DNA of 25,613 nucleotides from Collinsella sp. (GCA_019414465.1 DXLY01000023.1:1-25613), one strand, 5' to 3'. Positions 1 to 8,111 are shown, numbered from the stretch's first letter. The notes: generated from the sequence alone by a model not told the origin. Program-made: numbers and translations.

Positions 1-678
1 CACCGCCGCGTTCGCGGCCGCAAGCGAACAGCAATTAACACCAACCGAGTTTGCGCCGTGTTTTTCGGCGTACAAAACGGCTGCCTCGATGTTGAGGCCA
101 TCGCCCAACAGGTCGCCTTTATCGTCAACGACAAAACTCACCAGAACAGGCATGCCGTCGGCGGCATCTCGGGCGCCGGCAAGCATGGGCTGCAAATTAC
201 GGATAGAAGTCACCGTCTCGATCAGCAGACCGTCAACGCCGGCATTGAGCAAGGCGTGCGCCTGTTCGCGCGCAATGCCTCGGATTTCACGATACTCGGC
301 AGAGTCCTCGGCAAACCACTCAATACCGATCGGGCCCATCGAGCCCAGCAGCAGCTGAGGGTGCGCCTGGCGGGCATCGTCGACGGCCCCGCGATTGACC
401 TCCGCCACGGACGGCGCAATCTGGTCGTGCTTGAGGGCATAGCTCGATGCCTGAAAGGTGTTGGTAATGAGCACCTGCGCGCCGGCGGCGACATACAAGC
501 GATGGATACGAGAAACGGTCTGCGGCTCTGCCAGATTCCAAAACGCCGGTGGAATGTCGGCGGCATCGTACTCACTCAACAGAACACTGCCCATGGGGCC
601 CTGCGCCAACAAGGTCTCGCTCGACAAGCGGCGCGTAAGTTCCTCGGCACCAAAGCGGTTGTAATAACTCGTATCCAT
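1..678 (-). CDS. Homocysteine S-methyltransferase family protein (partial, C-terminus outside window)
   Basis: The protein belongs to the zinc-dependent homocysteine S-methyltransferase family (MmuM/BHMT-like), which moves a methyl group, for example from S-methylmethionine, onto homocysteine to make methionine in the cytosol. The 226 visible residues contain the N-terminal barrel start (LLAQGPMGSVLL, near residue 22), the family segment DIPPAFWNLAEP, ITNTFQASSYAL, and near the window edge GVNCC, which matches the first zinc-ligand motif (G-x-N-C). The distal Cys-Cys zinc motif lies outside the window. The gene starts at an ATG 10 bp after the stop of the DtxR-like regulator gene, so the two are probably co-transcribed. 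The methyl donor cannot be told from this part. It could equally be a MetH-type N-terminal domain, but the lack of any preceding domain and the family segments favour the MmuM type. Confidence 0.85.
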   Translation of the reverse strand, partial: MDTSYYNRFGAEELTRRLSSETLLAQGPMGSVLLSEYDAADIPPAFWNLAEPQTVSRIHRLYVAAGAQVLITNTFQASSYALKHDQIAPSVAEVNRGAVDDARQAHPQLLLGSMGPIGIEWFAEDSAEYREIRGIAREQAHALLNAGVDGLLIETVTSIRNLQPMLAGARDAADGMPVLVSFVVDDKGDLLGDGLNIEAAVLYAEKHGANSVGVNCCSLAAANAAV

Positions 679-688
679 ATATATCCCG

Positions 689-1111
689 CTATTCCTCGAC
701 GCTGATTCCCTGCTTTTCGAGATAGGCGAGCCAGCGGCTCATCGTGTCCTCGGATAGCGCATGCTCCATCATGCAGGCCTCGGAATCGGCTCGCTCAAAT
801 TCGACACCGAGCTCCTGAACCAAAAACGTGCGGATGAGGCGATGACGGTACCAGATAGCCGTGCCAACCTCGCGGCCGCGATCGGTCATGATCACCTTGC
901 CGTAGTGCGATTGCTCGACAAGCTCGGATGCCTTGAGCGCCGAAACCGCTTTATTGACCGATGCCTTGGAGACGCCAAGGCGCTGCGCGATGTCGACCGA
1001 TCGCACGCCGTTGGTTTCCCCCTCTTCGCTTTCAATGCGAACCATGCACTCCAAGTAGTCTTCGTTCGCCACCGTCAGATGTAGTTCGCGCGAGCTATTT
1101 GTCGTATCCAT
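689..1111 (-). CDS. DtxR/MntR-family metal-dependent transcriptional regulator
   Basis: A 140-residue cytosolic repressor of the DtxR/MntR family, which binds DNA when loaded with Fe(II) or Mn(II). The N-terminal winged helix-turn-helix covers roughly residues 30-75 (VDIAQRLGVSKASVNKAVSA, then a wing TDRGREVG). The dimerisation and metal domain follows, with EACMMEH aligning with the EACRWEH ligand motif of DtxR (Cys, Glu, His). There is no C-terminal SH3-like domain, so it resembles MntR in length. Residues matching the DtxR ancillary-site His98 and Glu83 appear to be Asp and Arg. The ATG at 1111 has a purine-rich GGAAG upstream; an in-frame ATG at 1132 lacks a ribosome binding site and was rejected. 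It is divergent from pepT and upstream of the homocysteine methyltransferase gene. Which metal it senses is unknown. Confidence 0.88.
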   Translation of the reverse strand: MDTTNSSRELHLTVANEDYLECMVRIESEEGETNGVRSVDIAQRLGVSKASVNKAVSALKASELVEQSHYGKVIMTDRGREVGTAIWYRHRLIRTFLVQELGVEFERADSEACMMEHALSEDTMSRWLAYLEKQGISVEE

Positions 1112-1165
1112 GATCTTCCGTCCCTTCTGCATTCAATGGCTGATTCTACCCCATCCAAGCGTCGT

Positions 1166-1183
1166 GGTATGCCGTGGCATACC
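1166..1183. promoter_or_regulatory. 18-bp perfect palindrome, candidate operator in the dtxR-like/pepT divergent region
   Basis: GGTATGCC and its exact reverse complement GGCATACC are separated by GT. The palindrome is about 55 bp upstream of the regulator start (1111) and 49 bp upstream of the pepT start (1232). Its half-site spacing (TATGCC....GGCATA) resembles MntR-type boxes (TTTGCC....GGCAAA). Autoregulation by the neighbouring DtxR-like protein is an inference. Confidence 0.5.
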
Positions 1184-1231
1184 GTGCTAGAGTTCTTGTT
1201 GCACACGACGACCAAGATTGGAGCGGTCTTT

Positions 1232-2479
1232 ATGGAAAACACCACCACGAGCCCCGATGTCCTCGAGCGCTTTTTGCGCTACGTCCAGATCAACACGCAG
1301 TCCGAGGATGCAAACTGCGACCAGGTACCCTCGAGCGCCGTTCAGTTTGACCTTGCCAACGTGCTGGCTGAAGAGCTGCGCGAGCTTGGTGCGGAAGATG
1401 CCCACGTGACCGAGCACGCCTATGTCTGCGCGCATATCCCCGCAAGTGCGGGCGCTGAGGACAAGCCCGCCCTGGGCCTGATCGCCCATCTCGACACCAC
1501 CGAAGTTGCACCGGGCGCCGGCGTGAAGCCGCATATCGTACACTACGAAGGCGGCGACCTGGTCTGCGGCACGGTTGACGGAAAGCCCGTTGCCATGAGT
1601 ACCGCCAAGCTTTCCGCCCTGAATGACCTCGCGGGTGAGGACCTGGTCTGCAGCGATGGTACCACGCTGCTGGGCGCGGACGACAAGGCAGGCGTCGCCG
1701 AGATCATGTCGCTTGTCGCGCGTATCGCTCAGGACCCTTCTCTGCCCCATCCCGCACTCGGCATTTGCTTCTGCCCTGACGAGGAAATCGGCCACGGAGC
1801 CGAGCTGTTGGATATCGATACCTTTGGCTGCAAGTACGCCTACACGGTCGACGGCGGCCCCATCGGCGAGCTGGAGTGGGAGTGCTTTAACGCCGCCGAG
1901 GCGACCGTCCGCTTTGAGGGCCAGTCCATCCACCCGGGCGACGCTAAGGGCCGTATGGTCAACGCAGGCAATCTGTTCTGCGACTTCAACGCGTTGCTCC
2001 CCTACGTGCAGCGCCCGGAGTATACGGAAGGCTACGAGGGCTTTTATCACCTTGAGGGTGTATCTGCGACCGTCGATCACGCCACAGCGCGCTATATCGT
2101 CCGCGACCATGACGCCGCCAAGTTCCAGCAGAAACTCGACCTTATTGATGCCGCCGCCTCGCTCCTCAACCAGCGTCTGGGTGAGGAGCGCGTGACGGTC
2201 GAGATTAAGCAGCAGTATCGAAATATGGCCGAGATCGTTCGTGACTATCCCGAGCTTATTGATGTTGCCAAGGAAGCCTACCTTGCCTGCGGCGTTGAGC
2301 CCCAAGTGCTGCCGATTCGCGGCGGCACCGACGGCGCCCAGCTGTCGTTCCGCGGTCTGCCCTGCCCCAACCTTTCCACCGGCGGCTATTGCTACCACGG
2401 CGTCAACGAGTTCGTCCCGGTTAGTTCGCTCGTCAAGATGACCGACGTGCTCCAGGAGCTCGTCGCCCGCTTTGCATAG
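1232..2479 (+). CDS. pepT: Peptidase T-like tripeptide aminopeptidase (M20 metallopeptidase)
   Basis: A cytosolic zinc aminopeptidase that releases the N-terminal residue of tripeptides. The 415-residue length fits PepT (about 410). The two-metal site of M20 enzymes is visible: HLD (His86, Asp88), GADDKAG with the bridging Asp140, and the catalytic pair in PDEEIGHG (Glu174, Glu175). The PepT-type segments YTVDGGPIGELEWECFNAA, GRMVNAGN, IRGGTDGAQLS and a late NLSTGGYCYHG, with a probable metal-binding His, are also present. The ATG at 1232 has GGAG eight bases upstream. An in-frame ATG at 1136 would add 32 residues with no ribosome binding site and would run through the divergent promoter region, so it was rejected. 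It is the only plus-strand gene in the window and ends at a strong terminator. Confidence 0.92.
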   Translation: MENTTTSPDVLERFLRYVQINTQSEDANCDQVPSSAVQFDLANVLAEELRELGAEDAHVTEHAYVCAHIPASAGAEDKPALGLIAHLDTTEVAPGAGVKPHIVHYEGGDLVCGTVDGKPVAMSTAKLSALNDLAGEDLVCSDGTTLLGADDKAGVAEIMSLVARIAQDPSLPHPALGICFCPDEEIGHGAELLDIDTFGCKYAYTVDGGPIGELEWECFNAAEATVRFEGQSIHPGDAKGRMVNAGNLFCDFNALLPYVQRPEYTEGYEGFYHLEGVSATVDHATARYIVRDHDAAKFQQKLDLIDAAASLLNQRLGEERVTVEIKQQYRNMAEIVRDYPELIDVAKEAYLACGVEPQVLPIRGGTDGAQLSFRGLPCPNLSTGGYCYHGVNEFVPVSSLVKMTDVLQELVARFA

Positions 2480-2503
2480 GGAACTCGAACAATCCAGGTA
2501 AGC

Positions 2504-2544
2504 AAAACCGCCCCGTCCTCAAAACCGAGAACGGGGCGGTTTTT
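2504..2544 (+). terminator. Rho-independent terminator after pepT
   Basis: A 13-bp perfect stem, AAAACCGCCCCGT with ACGGGGCGGTTTT, closes a 14-base loop and runs into a T tract. It starts 25 bases after the pepT stop. The A run on the left arm gives a T run on the other strand, so it could also work in reverse. Confidence 0.88.
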
Positions 2545-2585
2545 GGTGCAAGGGGAGTAGTCAGCACCGCAGGTTGAGCCAACGT

Positions 2586-2700
2586 CAGCGAGCGACGTCC
2601 AAGGCGAACAAGTTGGCATGAAAAAGGCAGGGCATTGACCTTCTGGTCATGCCCTGCCTTTTGAATGACAAATTGTCGCCTTGGGCGGCGCGCAGCGTCG
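2586..2700. repeat. Interspersed palindromic repeat, copy 1 (likely bidirectional terminator)
   Basis: First of three related elements. Outer arms (GCGAGCGACGTCCAAGGCG on the left, CGCCTTGGGCGGCGCGCAGC on the right) pair imperfectly around an inner hairpin, AAAAAGGCAGGGCATTGACC, loop TTCT, GGTCATGCCCTGCCTTTT. A T run follows the inner stem on both strands. It lies between the converging pepT and LCP genes. A second small hairpin (GTTACGG with CCGTAAC, 2704-2731) joins it to the LCP stop codon at 2733. Compared with the other copies it carries compensating changes (CAGGG/CCCTG instead of CAAGG/CCTTG), so pairing is kept. Confidence 0.88.
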
Positions 2701-2732
2701 AGCCGTTACGGTGTTTGGTAAAACGCCGTAAC

Positions 2733-3968
2733 TTAGTAGTTGGCTTCGTAGCCGTTGCCGTCGCCGGTGGGCTCTTCGTAGTAGTCCGAATCGCTTGAAT
2801 CGCTTGAGTCATCGGAATCGTCAGAGCTGACCGATGAGGTTGCGGTACCGTTTGCGTAATCGTCAGACGTGTTGTTGTTCAGGTCGCCAATCGTAGAGCT
2901 GGAACCATCGGAAAGACCCATGGTGTTGGGACCCTTGGGATCCTTGCCGGCATCGACGCGCTCCATCATTTCCTTGAGCTCGTCCTCGTAGACAAAGACG
3001 TAGCTCACACCGTCGATCATGGTGCTGTCGTCGGCGTACGAGGGCAGGTTGGCCGAGTAGATACCGTCGACATCCATACCGCGCATGGCATTGACCGTAG
3101 CCACGATATCCTGAACGCTCATATCAGTTACGAGCATATCGGACAGCGAATTAACCAGGCCAAAGATCTTCGTGGCATCGAAGTTATTGAGAATCTGGTT
3201 GGCAAGGGCGCCAAGCACCTGACGCTGGTGGCGCATGCGCGTGTAATCGCCGTCGGCATAGGTGTAGCGGCAGCGGGCATAGGTAAGGGCGGTGGCACCG
3301 TCCATATGCTGCTGGCCAGCGGTAATCTTAATATCCAGGTGCTCGGGGTCGTCAACATCATCGGTTGCGTTAATGTCGATACCGCCAACCGAATCAATCA
3401 GCGCCTGCATACCGTCGAAGCTGACCTCGGCATAGTGGGAAATCTGAACACCGCACAGCTCGTTGACCGCCTCGACCATGGCCTCGGCGCCGCCAACGGT
3501 ATGGCAGGCGTTGATCTTCATGGTCTCGCCCTTGTACTCGACCTCGGTGTCGCGCGGAACGGAAATGAGCGTCGCCTGTTTTTGCGTGGGGTCGATGCGT
3601 GCCAGGATAATCGAGTCGGCACGATACGTATCCTCGCCCGGACGGCCGTCGGTGCCAAGAAGCAGCACGTAGAACGGATCCTTTGCCTCATCGGTGTCAA
3701 CCAGAACCCGACGCAGATTGTCGGTAATGACATTAGAATCGCCGAGCTTGCCCATAATGGTGGCAAACCACAGGCCGGCAGCGGTAGTGGCACTCAGCAG
3801 CACGCCAAGCACGACAATGAGCGCGACGTGACGAATCGTGTGGCTACGGCGACGTTGACGAGCGCGCTCGGAATAGCGAGCCACGTTATCGCGACTGTAG
3901 ATCTTGGCCTGCGCACCAGTTGAGGGTCTTCGGGTGGTGGTATCCGCGAGGGGCTTTTTATTAAACAT
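2733..3968 (-). CDS. LytR-CpsA-Psr (LCP) family cell-wall glycopolymer ligase
   Basis: A 411-residue membrane-anchored enzyme of the LCP family, which transfers undecaprenyl-phosphate-linked glycopolymers such as teichoic acid or capsule-like chains to peptidoglycan outside the membrane. A short basic cytoplasmic N-terminus (RARQRRRSH) precedes one membrane helix at about 47-70. The LCP domain covers about 98-275 and has LLLGTDGR (102-109), the Arg-Ala-Asp-Ser motif (116-119), SVPRDT (136-141) and the later ALTYARCRY and RMRHQRQVL motifs. The C-terminus is a low-complexity acidic Ser/Asp tail ending YEEPTGDGNGYEANY. The ATG at 3968 has AGG seven bases upstream; a TTG two codons earlier is less likely. 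It starts 12 bp after murA, so the two probably form one cell-wall operon. The acceptor polymer is unknown. Confidence 0.9.
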   Translation of the reverse strand: MFNKKPLADTTTRRPSTGAQAKIYSRDNVARYSERARQRRRSHTIRHVALIVVLGVLLSATTAAGLWFATIMGKLGDSNVITDNLRRVLVDTDEAKDPFYVLLLGTDGRPGEDTYRADSIILARIDPTQKQATLISVPRDTEVEYKGETMKINACHTVGGAEAMVEAVNELCGVQISHYAEVSFDGMQALIDSVGGIDINATDDVDDPEHLDIKITAGQQHMDGATALTYARCRYTYADGDYTRMRHQRQVLGALANQILNNFDATKIFGLVNSLSDMLVTDMSVQDIVATVNAMRGMDVDGIYSANLPSYADDSTMIDGVSYVFVYEDELKEMMERVDAGKDPKGPNTMGLSDGSSSTIGDLNNNTSDDYANGTATSSVSSDDSDDSSDSSDSDYYEEPTGDGNGYEANY

Positions 3969-3980
3969 AGGCAACCTGTA

Positions 3981-5264
3981 TTAGTAGATGACGGGATCGG
4001 GGACGGTAGCATGCTCGACATGCGCGCCGAGCGCCTGCAGCTTTTCGACAAACCGCTCGTAGCCGCGCTTGATGTGATGGATGGCCGAAACCTCGGTCGT
4101 CCCGTCGGCGATCAAGCCCGCTACGACGAGGGCCGCTCCGCCACGCAGATCGGGCGAGGTAACCTGTGCACCCGAGAAGCCCTTGACGCCATGAATCATG
4201 GCATGATGGCTCTCGATACGAATGTCGGCACCCATGCGCACCAGCTCAGAGGCAAACATAAAGCGATTCTCGAAGATGTTCTCGGTGATAACGGAGCTAC
4301 CATCGGCAAGGGCGGAGAGCACCATAATCTGCGCCTGCATGTCCGTCGGGAAGCCGGGGAACGGAAGCGTCTGGATGTCGACCGGCTTGATACGCTCGGC
4401 ACGGTTTACATGGACGCCATCCTCGACGCGCTCGCAGTCGATACCCATGAGCTCCATCTTCTTGAGCACCATGCCCAAGTGAATGGGGCAAAAACCCGTG
4501 ACGTCGACACCGCGATCGTCGGCCATCAACGCACCGGCGACGATAAAGGTGCCGGCCTCGATGCGGTCGCCCACTACGCGATGGGTAACGGGATGCAGCT
4601 CTTCCACGCCCTCGATGGTCACGACAGGCGTACCGGCGCCGACAATCTTAGCGCCCATCTCGTTGAGCATGTTGGCGAGATCGACGATCTCGGGCTCGCG
4701 GGCGGCATTGTCGATAACCGTGGTACCCTTCGCGCGCACGGATGCCATAATGAGGTTCTCGGTCGCACCGACACTGGCGAACTCGAGCGTGACGGTGGTA
4801 CCGCGCAGACCTTGGGGCGCATTAGCGTTGATGTAACCGTGGGCGGTATCGAACTCAACGCCCAGGGCCTCGAGACCAAGAATGTGCATATCGATCTTGC
4901 GAGCACCCAGGTTGCAGCCGCCCGGCATGGCGATCTTGGCGCGATGGAAGCGACCCAGCAGGGGTCCCATCACGGCTGTGGAAGCACGCATCTTGGCAAC
5001 GAGCTCGTAGGGGGCCTCCCAAGAATCGACCTGAGAGGTATCAATCTCGAGCGTGTGCTCGTCGAGAACATCGATCGTAGCGCCCATGCCCTTGAGCACC
5101 TTGCCCATCACGTGGACATCGGAAATATCGGGCACGTTCTGCAGCGTCGTCTTGCCCGGCGCCAGAAGCGTTGCCGCCATGAGTTTGAGTGCGGAGTTCT
5201 TGGCGCCCGAAACGGGCACGGAGCCTCCGATGGCGTGGCCACCCTCAACGCGGATAATATCCAA
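3981..5264 (-). CDS. murA: UDP-N-acetylglucosamine 1-carboxyvinyltransferase (MurA)
   Basis: Cytosolic first committed step of peptidoglycan synthesis: enolpyruvyl transfer from phosphoenolpyruvate to UDP-GlcNAc. The 427-residue length is normal. Lys22 in SGAKNSAL and the catalytic cysteine in MPGGCNLGARKID (Cys117) are present; that cysteine is the residue alkylated by fosfomycin, so an ordinary sensitive-type active site is expected. Other family motifs are DRIEAGTF and PFPGFPTDMQAQ. The start is a TTG with AAAGGG six bases upstream; no ATG start nearby fits. It lies just after the ATP synthase operon, separated by a strong hairpin, and is followed by the LCP gene at 12 bp. Confidence 0.97.
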   Translation of the reverse strand: MDIIRVEGGHAIGGSVPVSGAKNSALKLMAATLLAPGKTTLQNVPDISDVHVMGKVLKGMGATIDVLDEHTLEIDTSQVDSWEAPYELVAKMRASTAVMGPLLGRFHRAKIAMPGGCNLGARKIDMHILGLEALGVEFDTAHGYINANAPQGLRGTTVTLEFASVGATENLIMASVRAKGTTVIDNAAREPEIVDLANMLNEMGAKIVGAGTPVVTIEGVEELHPVTHRVVGDRIEAGTFIVAGALMADDRGVDVTGFCPIHLGMVLKKMELMGIDCERVEDGVHVNRAERIKPVDIQTLPFPGFPTDMQAQIMVLSALADGSSVITENIFENRFMFASELVRMGADIRIESHHAMIHGVKGFSGAQVTSPDLRGGAALVVAGLIADGTTEVSAIHHIKRGYERFVEKLQALGAHVEHATVPDPVIY

Positions 5265-5283
5265 GGTCTACCCTTTCAAAAAG

Positions 5284-5316
5284 CATGCCCGGGATGGCTG
5301 GGCCATCCCGGGCATG
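5284..5316 (-). terminator. Strong hairpin between atpC and murA (terminator of the ATP synthase operon)
   Basis: A 15-bp perfect stem, CATGCCCGGGATGGC with GCCATCCCGGGCATG, encloses a 3-base loop. On the minus strand it is followed by CTTTTTG. It lies 36 bases after the atpC stop and ends about 20 bases before the murA start. A terminator is the simplest reading. No clear promoter was seen between it and murA, so partial read-through or attenuation is possible. Confidence 0.85.
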
Positions 5317-5352
5317 ATGTGTTCGCAAATGGTCGAACGCTAAATCGTTTGA

Positions 5353-5745
5353 CTATTGGGCAAGCTTGAGCTTACACCATGCGATTTCATTATAGAGGTA
5401 GGCGCGGCGTGCATCATCCTCCGACAAATTACCCAGCTTCTCTTCAAAACCTTGAATATCAGCTTTAAGCTTGTCGGCATCGACGGTCGCCAAATCGCAA
5501 GCGCGCTCGGCGAGAACGGTCACGACATCGTCCGCAACCTGGGCATAGCCGCCGGCCACGGCGAACGTGTGGTCGACAGTGCCCATGGCCTTATCGGAAA
5601 CGCGAACGTAACCGCGGTCGATCGTGCAGATCTCGCTGGAGTGAGCAGGCAGAACGCCAAACTCGCCATCCGTGGACGGAATCGACACAAACGCAGCGTC
5701 GCCCTCATAGGCGCAGCTCACGGGGCACACGATGCGGATACGCAT
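5353..5745 (-). CDS. atpC: F1Fo ATP synthase subunit epsilon
   Basis: Subunit of the F1 central stalk that couples rotation to catalysis and can inhibit ATP hydrolysis. At 130 residues it has the N-terminal beta-sandwich (VSIPSTDGEFGVLPAHSSEI, about 20-39; VAGGYAQVADDVVTVLAERA, about 63-82) and a short C-terminal helical hairpin (about 88-130). It is the last gene of the operon: the ATG follows the atpD stop by three bases and a strong hairpin follows the gene. Confidence 0.95.
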   Translation of the reverse strand: MRIRIVCPVSCAYEGDAAFVSIPSTDGEFGVLPAHSSEICTIDRGYVRVSDKAMGTVDHTFAVAGGYAQVADDVVTVLAERACDLATVDADKLKADIQGFEEKLGNLSEDDARRAYLYNEIAWCKLKLAQ

Positions 5746-5748
5746 AAC

Positions 5749-7203
5749 CTACTTCTCCCCCATCTTGCGGGCGCGCTCGCGCACGTCCTCAATCGTGGAA
5801 GCATAGCGGAAAGCCTGCTCAGGCAGGTCATCGGCCTTGCCGTCGACAATCTCGGCGAAAGAGCGGACGGTATCCTCGACGCGGACGTAGACACCGGGGT
5901 TGCCGGTGAACTTCTCGGCGACGTGGAAGGACTGCGAGAGGAACTGCTGAATCTTACGGGCACGGTTGACCGTAAGGCGCTGCTCCTCGGACAGCTCGTC
6001 CATACCCAGAATGGCGATGATGTCCTGAAGGTCGGAGTACTCCTGCAGGAGCTCCTGGACCTTGACGGCGACACGGTAGTGCTCCTCGCCGACGATCGAG
6101 GGATCGAGAGCGTCGGAGGAAGACGCAAGCGGGTCGATAGCCGGGAACAGGCCGAGCGACGAAATGCTACGCGAAAGAACCGTGGTGGCATCGAGGTGCG
6201 TAAACGTCGTGGCAGGCGCCGGGTCGGTCAGGTCGTCTGCGGGGACGTAGACAGCCTGGACGGAGGTAATGGAGCCCGTCTTGGTCGAGGTAATGCGCTC
6301 CTGGAGGTCGCCCATCTCGGTTGCCAGCGTGGGCTGGTAACCAACGGCGGACGGCATACGGCCCAGCAGTGCGGAAACCTCGGAACCTGCCTGAGAGAAG
6401 CGGAAGATGTTGTCGATGAACAGCAGAACGTCCTGGCCGCGATCGCGGAAGTACTCAGCGGTGGTAAGGCCGGCCAGACCGATGCGCAGACGCGCTCCGG
6501 GCGGCTCGTTCATCTGACCATAGACCAAGCAGGTCTTGTCGATAACGCCAGACTCGCTCATCTCGAGGAACAGGTCGGTGCCCTCGCGGGTACGCTCGCC
6601 GACGCCGGTGAACACCGAGGTGCCGCCGTGCTCCTGGGCGAGGTTGTTGATGAGCTCCTGGATCAGGACGGTCTTGCCGACACCGGCGCCGCCGAACAGA
6701 CCTGTCTTGCCGCCGCGGATGTAGGGCTCGAGCAGGTCGACGGCCTTGATGCCGGTCTCGAAGATCTCGGTCTTGGTGGTGAGCTCGTCGAAACGGGGCG
6801 CTGCATGGTGGATGGGGTAGAACTCCTCCACCTCGGGCATGGGCTTGCCGTCGACGGGCTTGCCCATGACGTTCCAAATGCGGCCGAGCGTCTTGGGACC
6901 AACGGGCATCTTCATGGGCTCACCGGTATCGGTGGCGATGAGGCCGCGCTGCAGGCCGTCGGTCGAGGACATGGCGACCGTGCGGACGACGCCGCCCGGA
7001 AGCTGGCTCTCGACCTCGAGGATCGTGCTCAGATGACCGATCGGGGTCTCGGCCTCGACCGTGAGCGCGTTGTAGATCGGGGGCACCGCGCCGTCAAACT
7101 TGACGTCGACGACAGGGCCGATGATTCGCACGATGCGACCATCACCGGCAGTCGTCTTCTTGGTGGCTTCCTCGACCGCAAGCTTTACGGTGTTATTAGC
7201 CAT
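5749..7203 (-). CDS. atpD: F1Fo ATP synthase subunit beta
   Basis: Catalytic subunit of F1, where ATP is made or hydrolysed. The 484-residue protein shows the Walker A loop GGAGVGKT (171-178), the catalytic-glutamate region GVGERTREG, the Walker B region VLLFIDNIFRF, and a C-terminal GMDELSEEQRL, the local form of the DELSEED lever (last Asp replaced by Gln). It has an N-terminal extension of about 20 residues (MANNTVKLAVEEATKKTT) before the usual start GRIVRIIGPVVDV. The start codon overlaps the atpG stop by one base (TAATG), indicating coupled translation. Confidence 0.98.
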   Translation of the reverse strand: MANNTVKLAVEEATKKTTAGDGRIVRIIGPVVDVKFDGAVPPIYNALTVEAETPIGHLSTILEVESQLPGGVVRTVAMSSTDGLQRGLIATDTGEPMKMPVGPKTLGRIWNVMGKPVDGKPMPEVEEFYPIHHAAPRFDELTTKTEIFETGIKAVDLLEPYIRGGKTGLFGGAGVGKTVLIQELINNLAQEHGGTSVFTGVGERTREGTDLFLEMSESGVIDKTCLVYGQMNEPPGARLRIGLAGLTTAEYFRDRGQDVLLFIDNIFRFSQAGSEVSALLGRMPSAVGYQPTLATEMGDLQERITSTKTGSITSVQAVYVPADDLTDPAPATTFTHLDATTVLSRSISSLGLFPAIDPLASSSDALDPSIVGEEHYRVAVKVQELLQEYSDLQDIIAILGMDELSEEQRLTVNRARKIQQFLSQSFHVAEKFTGNPGVYVRVEDTVRSFAEIVDGKADDLPEQAFRYASTIEDVRERARKMGEK

Positions 7204-8111
7204 TACTGTTCCTCCAATGCTGAGGCTCCGCCGACGATCTCGTTAATCTCGGTCGTGATCGAAGCCTGGCGCACGCGACTATACGTGCGGGTAAGGGTCG
7301 AGATGATCGCGGTGGCGTTTTCCGTCGCGGAGTGCATGGCCTTGCGGCGTGCACCCTGCTCGGCAGCCGCCGAATCGATCAGGGCCTGGTAGATGACCGT
7401 CAGGATATAAGACGGCACAAGCTTGCCGAGAACATGCTCGGGAGAGGGCACGAACTCGAACGTGGACGAGATGCGCTTAGGGGCGTCGGTCTCGTTCTTA
7501 CGCGGACCGTGGGCCATAGCGATCATCTCGGGGTCGAGCGGCAACAGATGCTCGACGCGAAGCTCCTGATCCACGCGGTTCTTGGCGTGGTGGTAGACAA
7601 GCTCGACACGGTCAAGCTCACCGGCACGATACGCATCGCAGATATGAGAGGAGATCATGCGGGCCTGATTGAAATCGGGCTCAGAGGAGTTGCCCTCAAA
7701 GTGCATGACAACGTTTGCGCGGTCACGGAAATACGTGGCCGGCTTACGCCCGCACGCGATGATCTCGTATTCGATGCCGTCGTTCGCCCAAGAAGCGGCG
7801 AGCTTTTCGGCCGTGCGCTCCACCGTCGTATTGAAACCGCCGGCAAGGCCGCGGTCCGAGGCAATAACGACAATCAGGCCATGCTTGACGCTCTCATGCT
7901 TCTGCAGCATGGGATCGGTGCCCGAACAGGAGGCGTCGCCGGCGACCGTCAACATGACGTCGGTCAGCGCCTCCTTATAGGGCTCGGCCTGCTTGGAGCG
8001 ATCGAGGGCACGACGAATCTTGGCCGTAGAGACCATCTCCATCGTGCGCGTGATCTGCTTGGTCGTGGTAACCGAGGAGATTCGCTTCTTAATGTCGCGA
8101 AGGTTGGCCAT
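7203..8111 (-). CDS. atpG: F1Fo ATP synthase subunit gamma
   Basis: Central rotor shaft of F1. The 302 residues have the conserved N-terminal helix (MANLRDIKKRISSVTTTKQI), the central domain with VVIASDRGLAGGFNT (about 80-94), and the C-terminal helix ending RQASITTEINEIVGGASAL. The central region holds a charged stretch (PRKNETDAPKR, about 201-211) that may lengthen a surface loop. The gene starts five bases after the atpA stop and overlaps atpD by one base. Confidence 0.97.
   Translation of the reverse strand: MANLRDIKKRISSVTTTKQITRTMEMVSTAKIRRALDRSKQAEPYKEALTDVMLTVAGDASCSGTDPMLQKHESVKHGLIVVIASDRGLAGGFNTTVERTAEKLAASWANDGIEYEIIACGRKPATYFRDRANVVMHFEGNSSEPDFNQARMISSHICDAYRAGELDRVELVYHHAKNRVDQELRVEHLLPLDPEMIAMAHGPRKNETDAPKRISSTFEFVPSPEHVLGKLVPSYILTVIYQALIDSAAAEQGARRKAMHSATENATAIISTLTRTYSRVRQASITTEINEIVGGASALEEQ

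Noticed and set aside
1187..2398. Minus-strand open frame opposite pepT
   Set aside because: pepT has intact M20 catalytic motifs and a good ribosome binding site; the antisense frame is its mirror.
2586..2732. CRISPR array suggested by repeated palindromes
   Set aside because: The three copies are thousands of bases apart, each within a different intergenic gap, without regular spacers or cas genes.
4011..5369. Plus-strand open frame opposite murA
   Set aside because: The minus-strand protein is unmistakably MurA with its active-site cysteine; the plus-strand frame has no recognisable domain.
5356..7392. Long plus-strand open frame (678 codons) opposite atpC, atpD and atpG
   Set aside because: It mirrors well-conserved ATP synthase genes on the other strand; such long antisense frames are normal in GC-rich genomes. 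Its composition (Gly, Leu, Asp, Arg, Val) is typical of a shadow frame.
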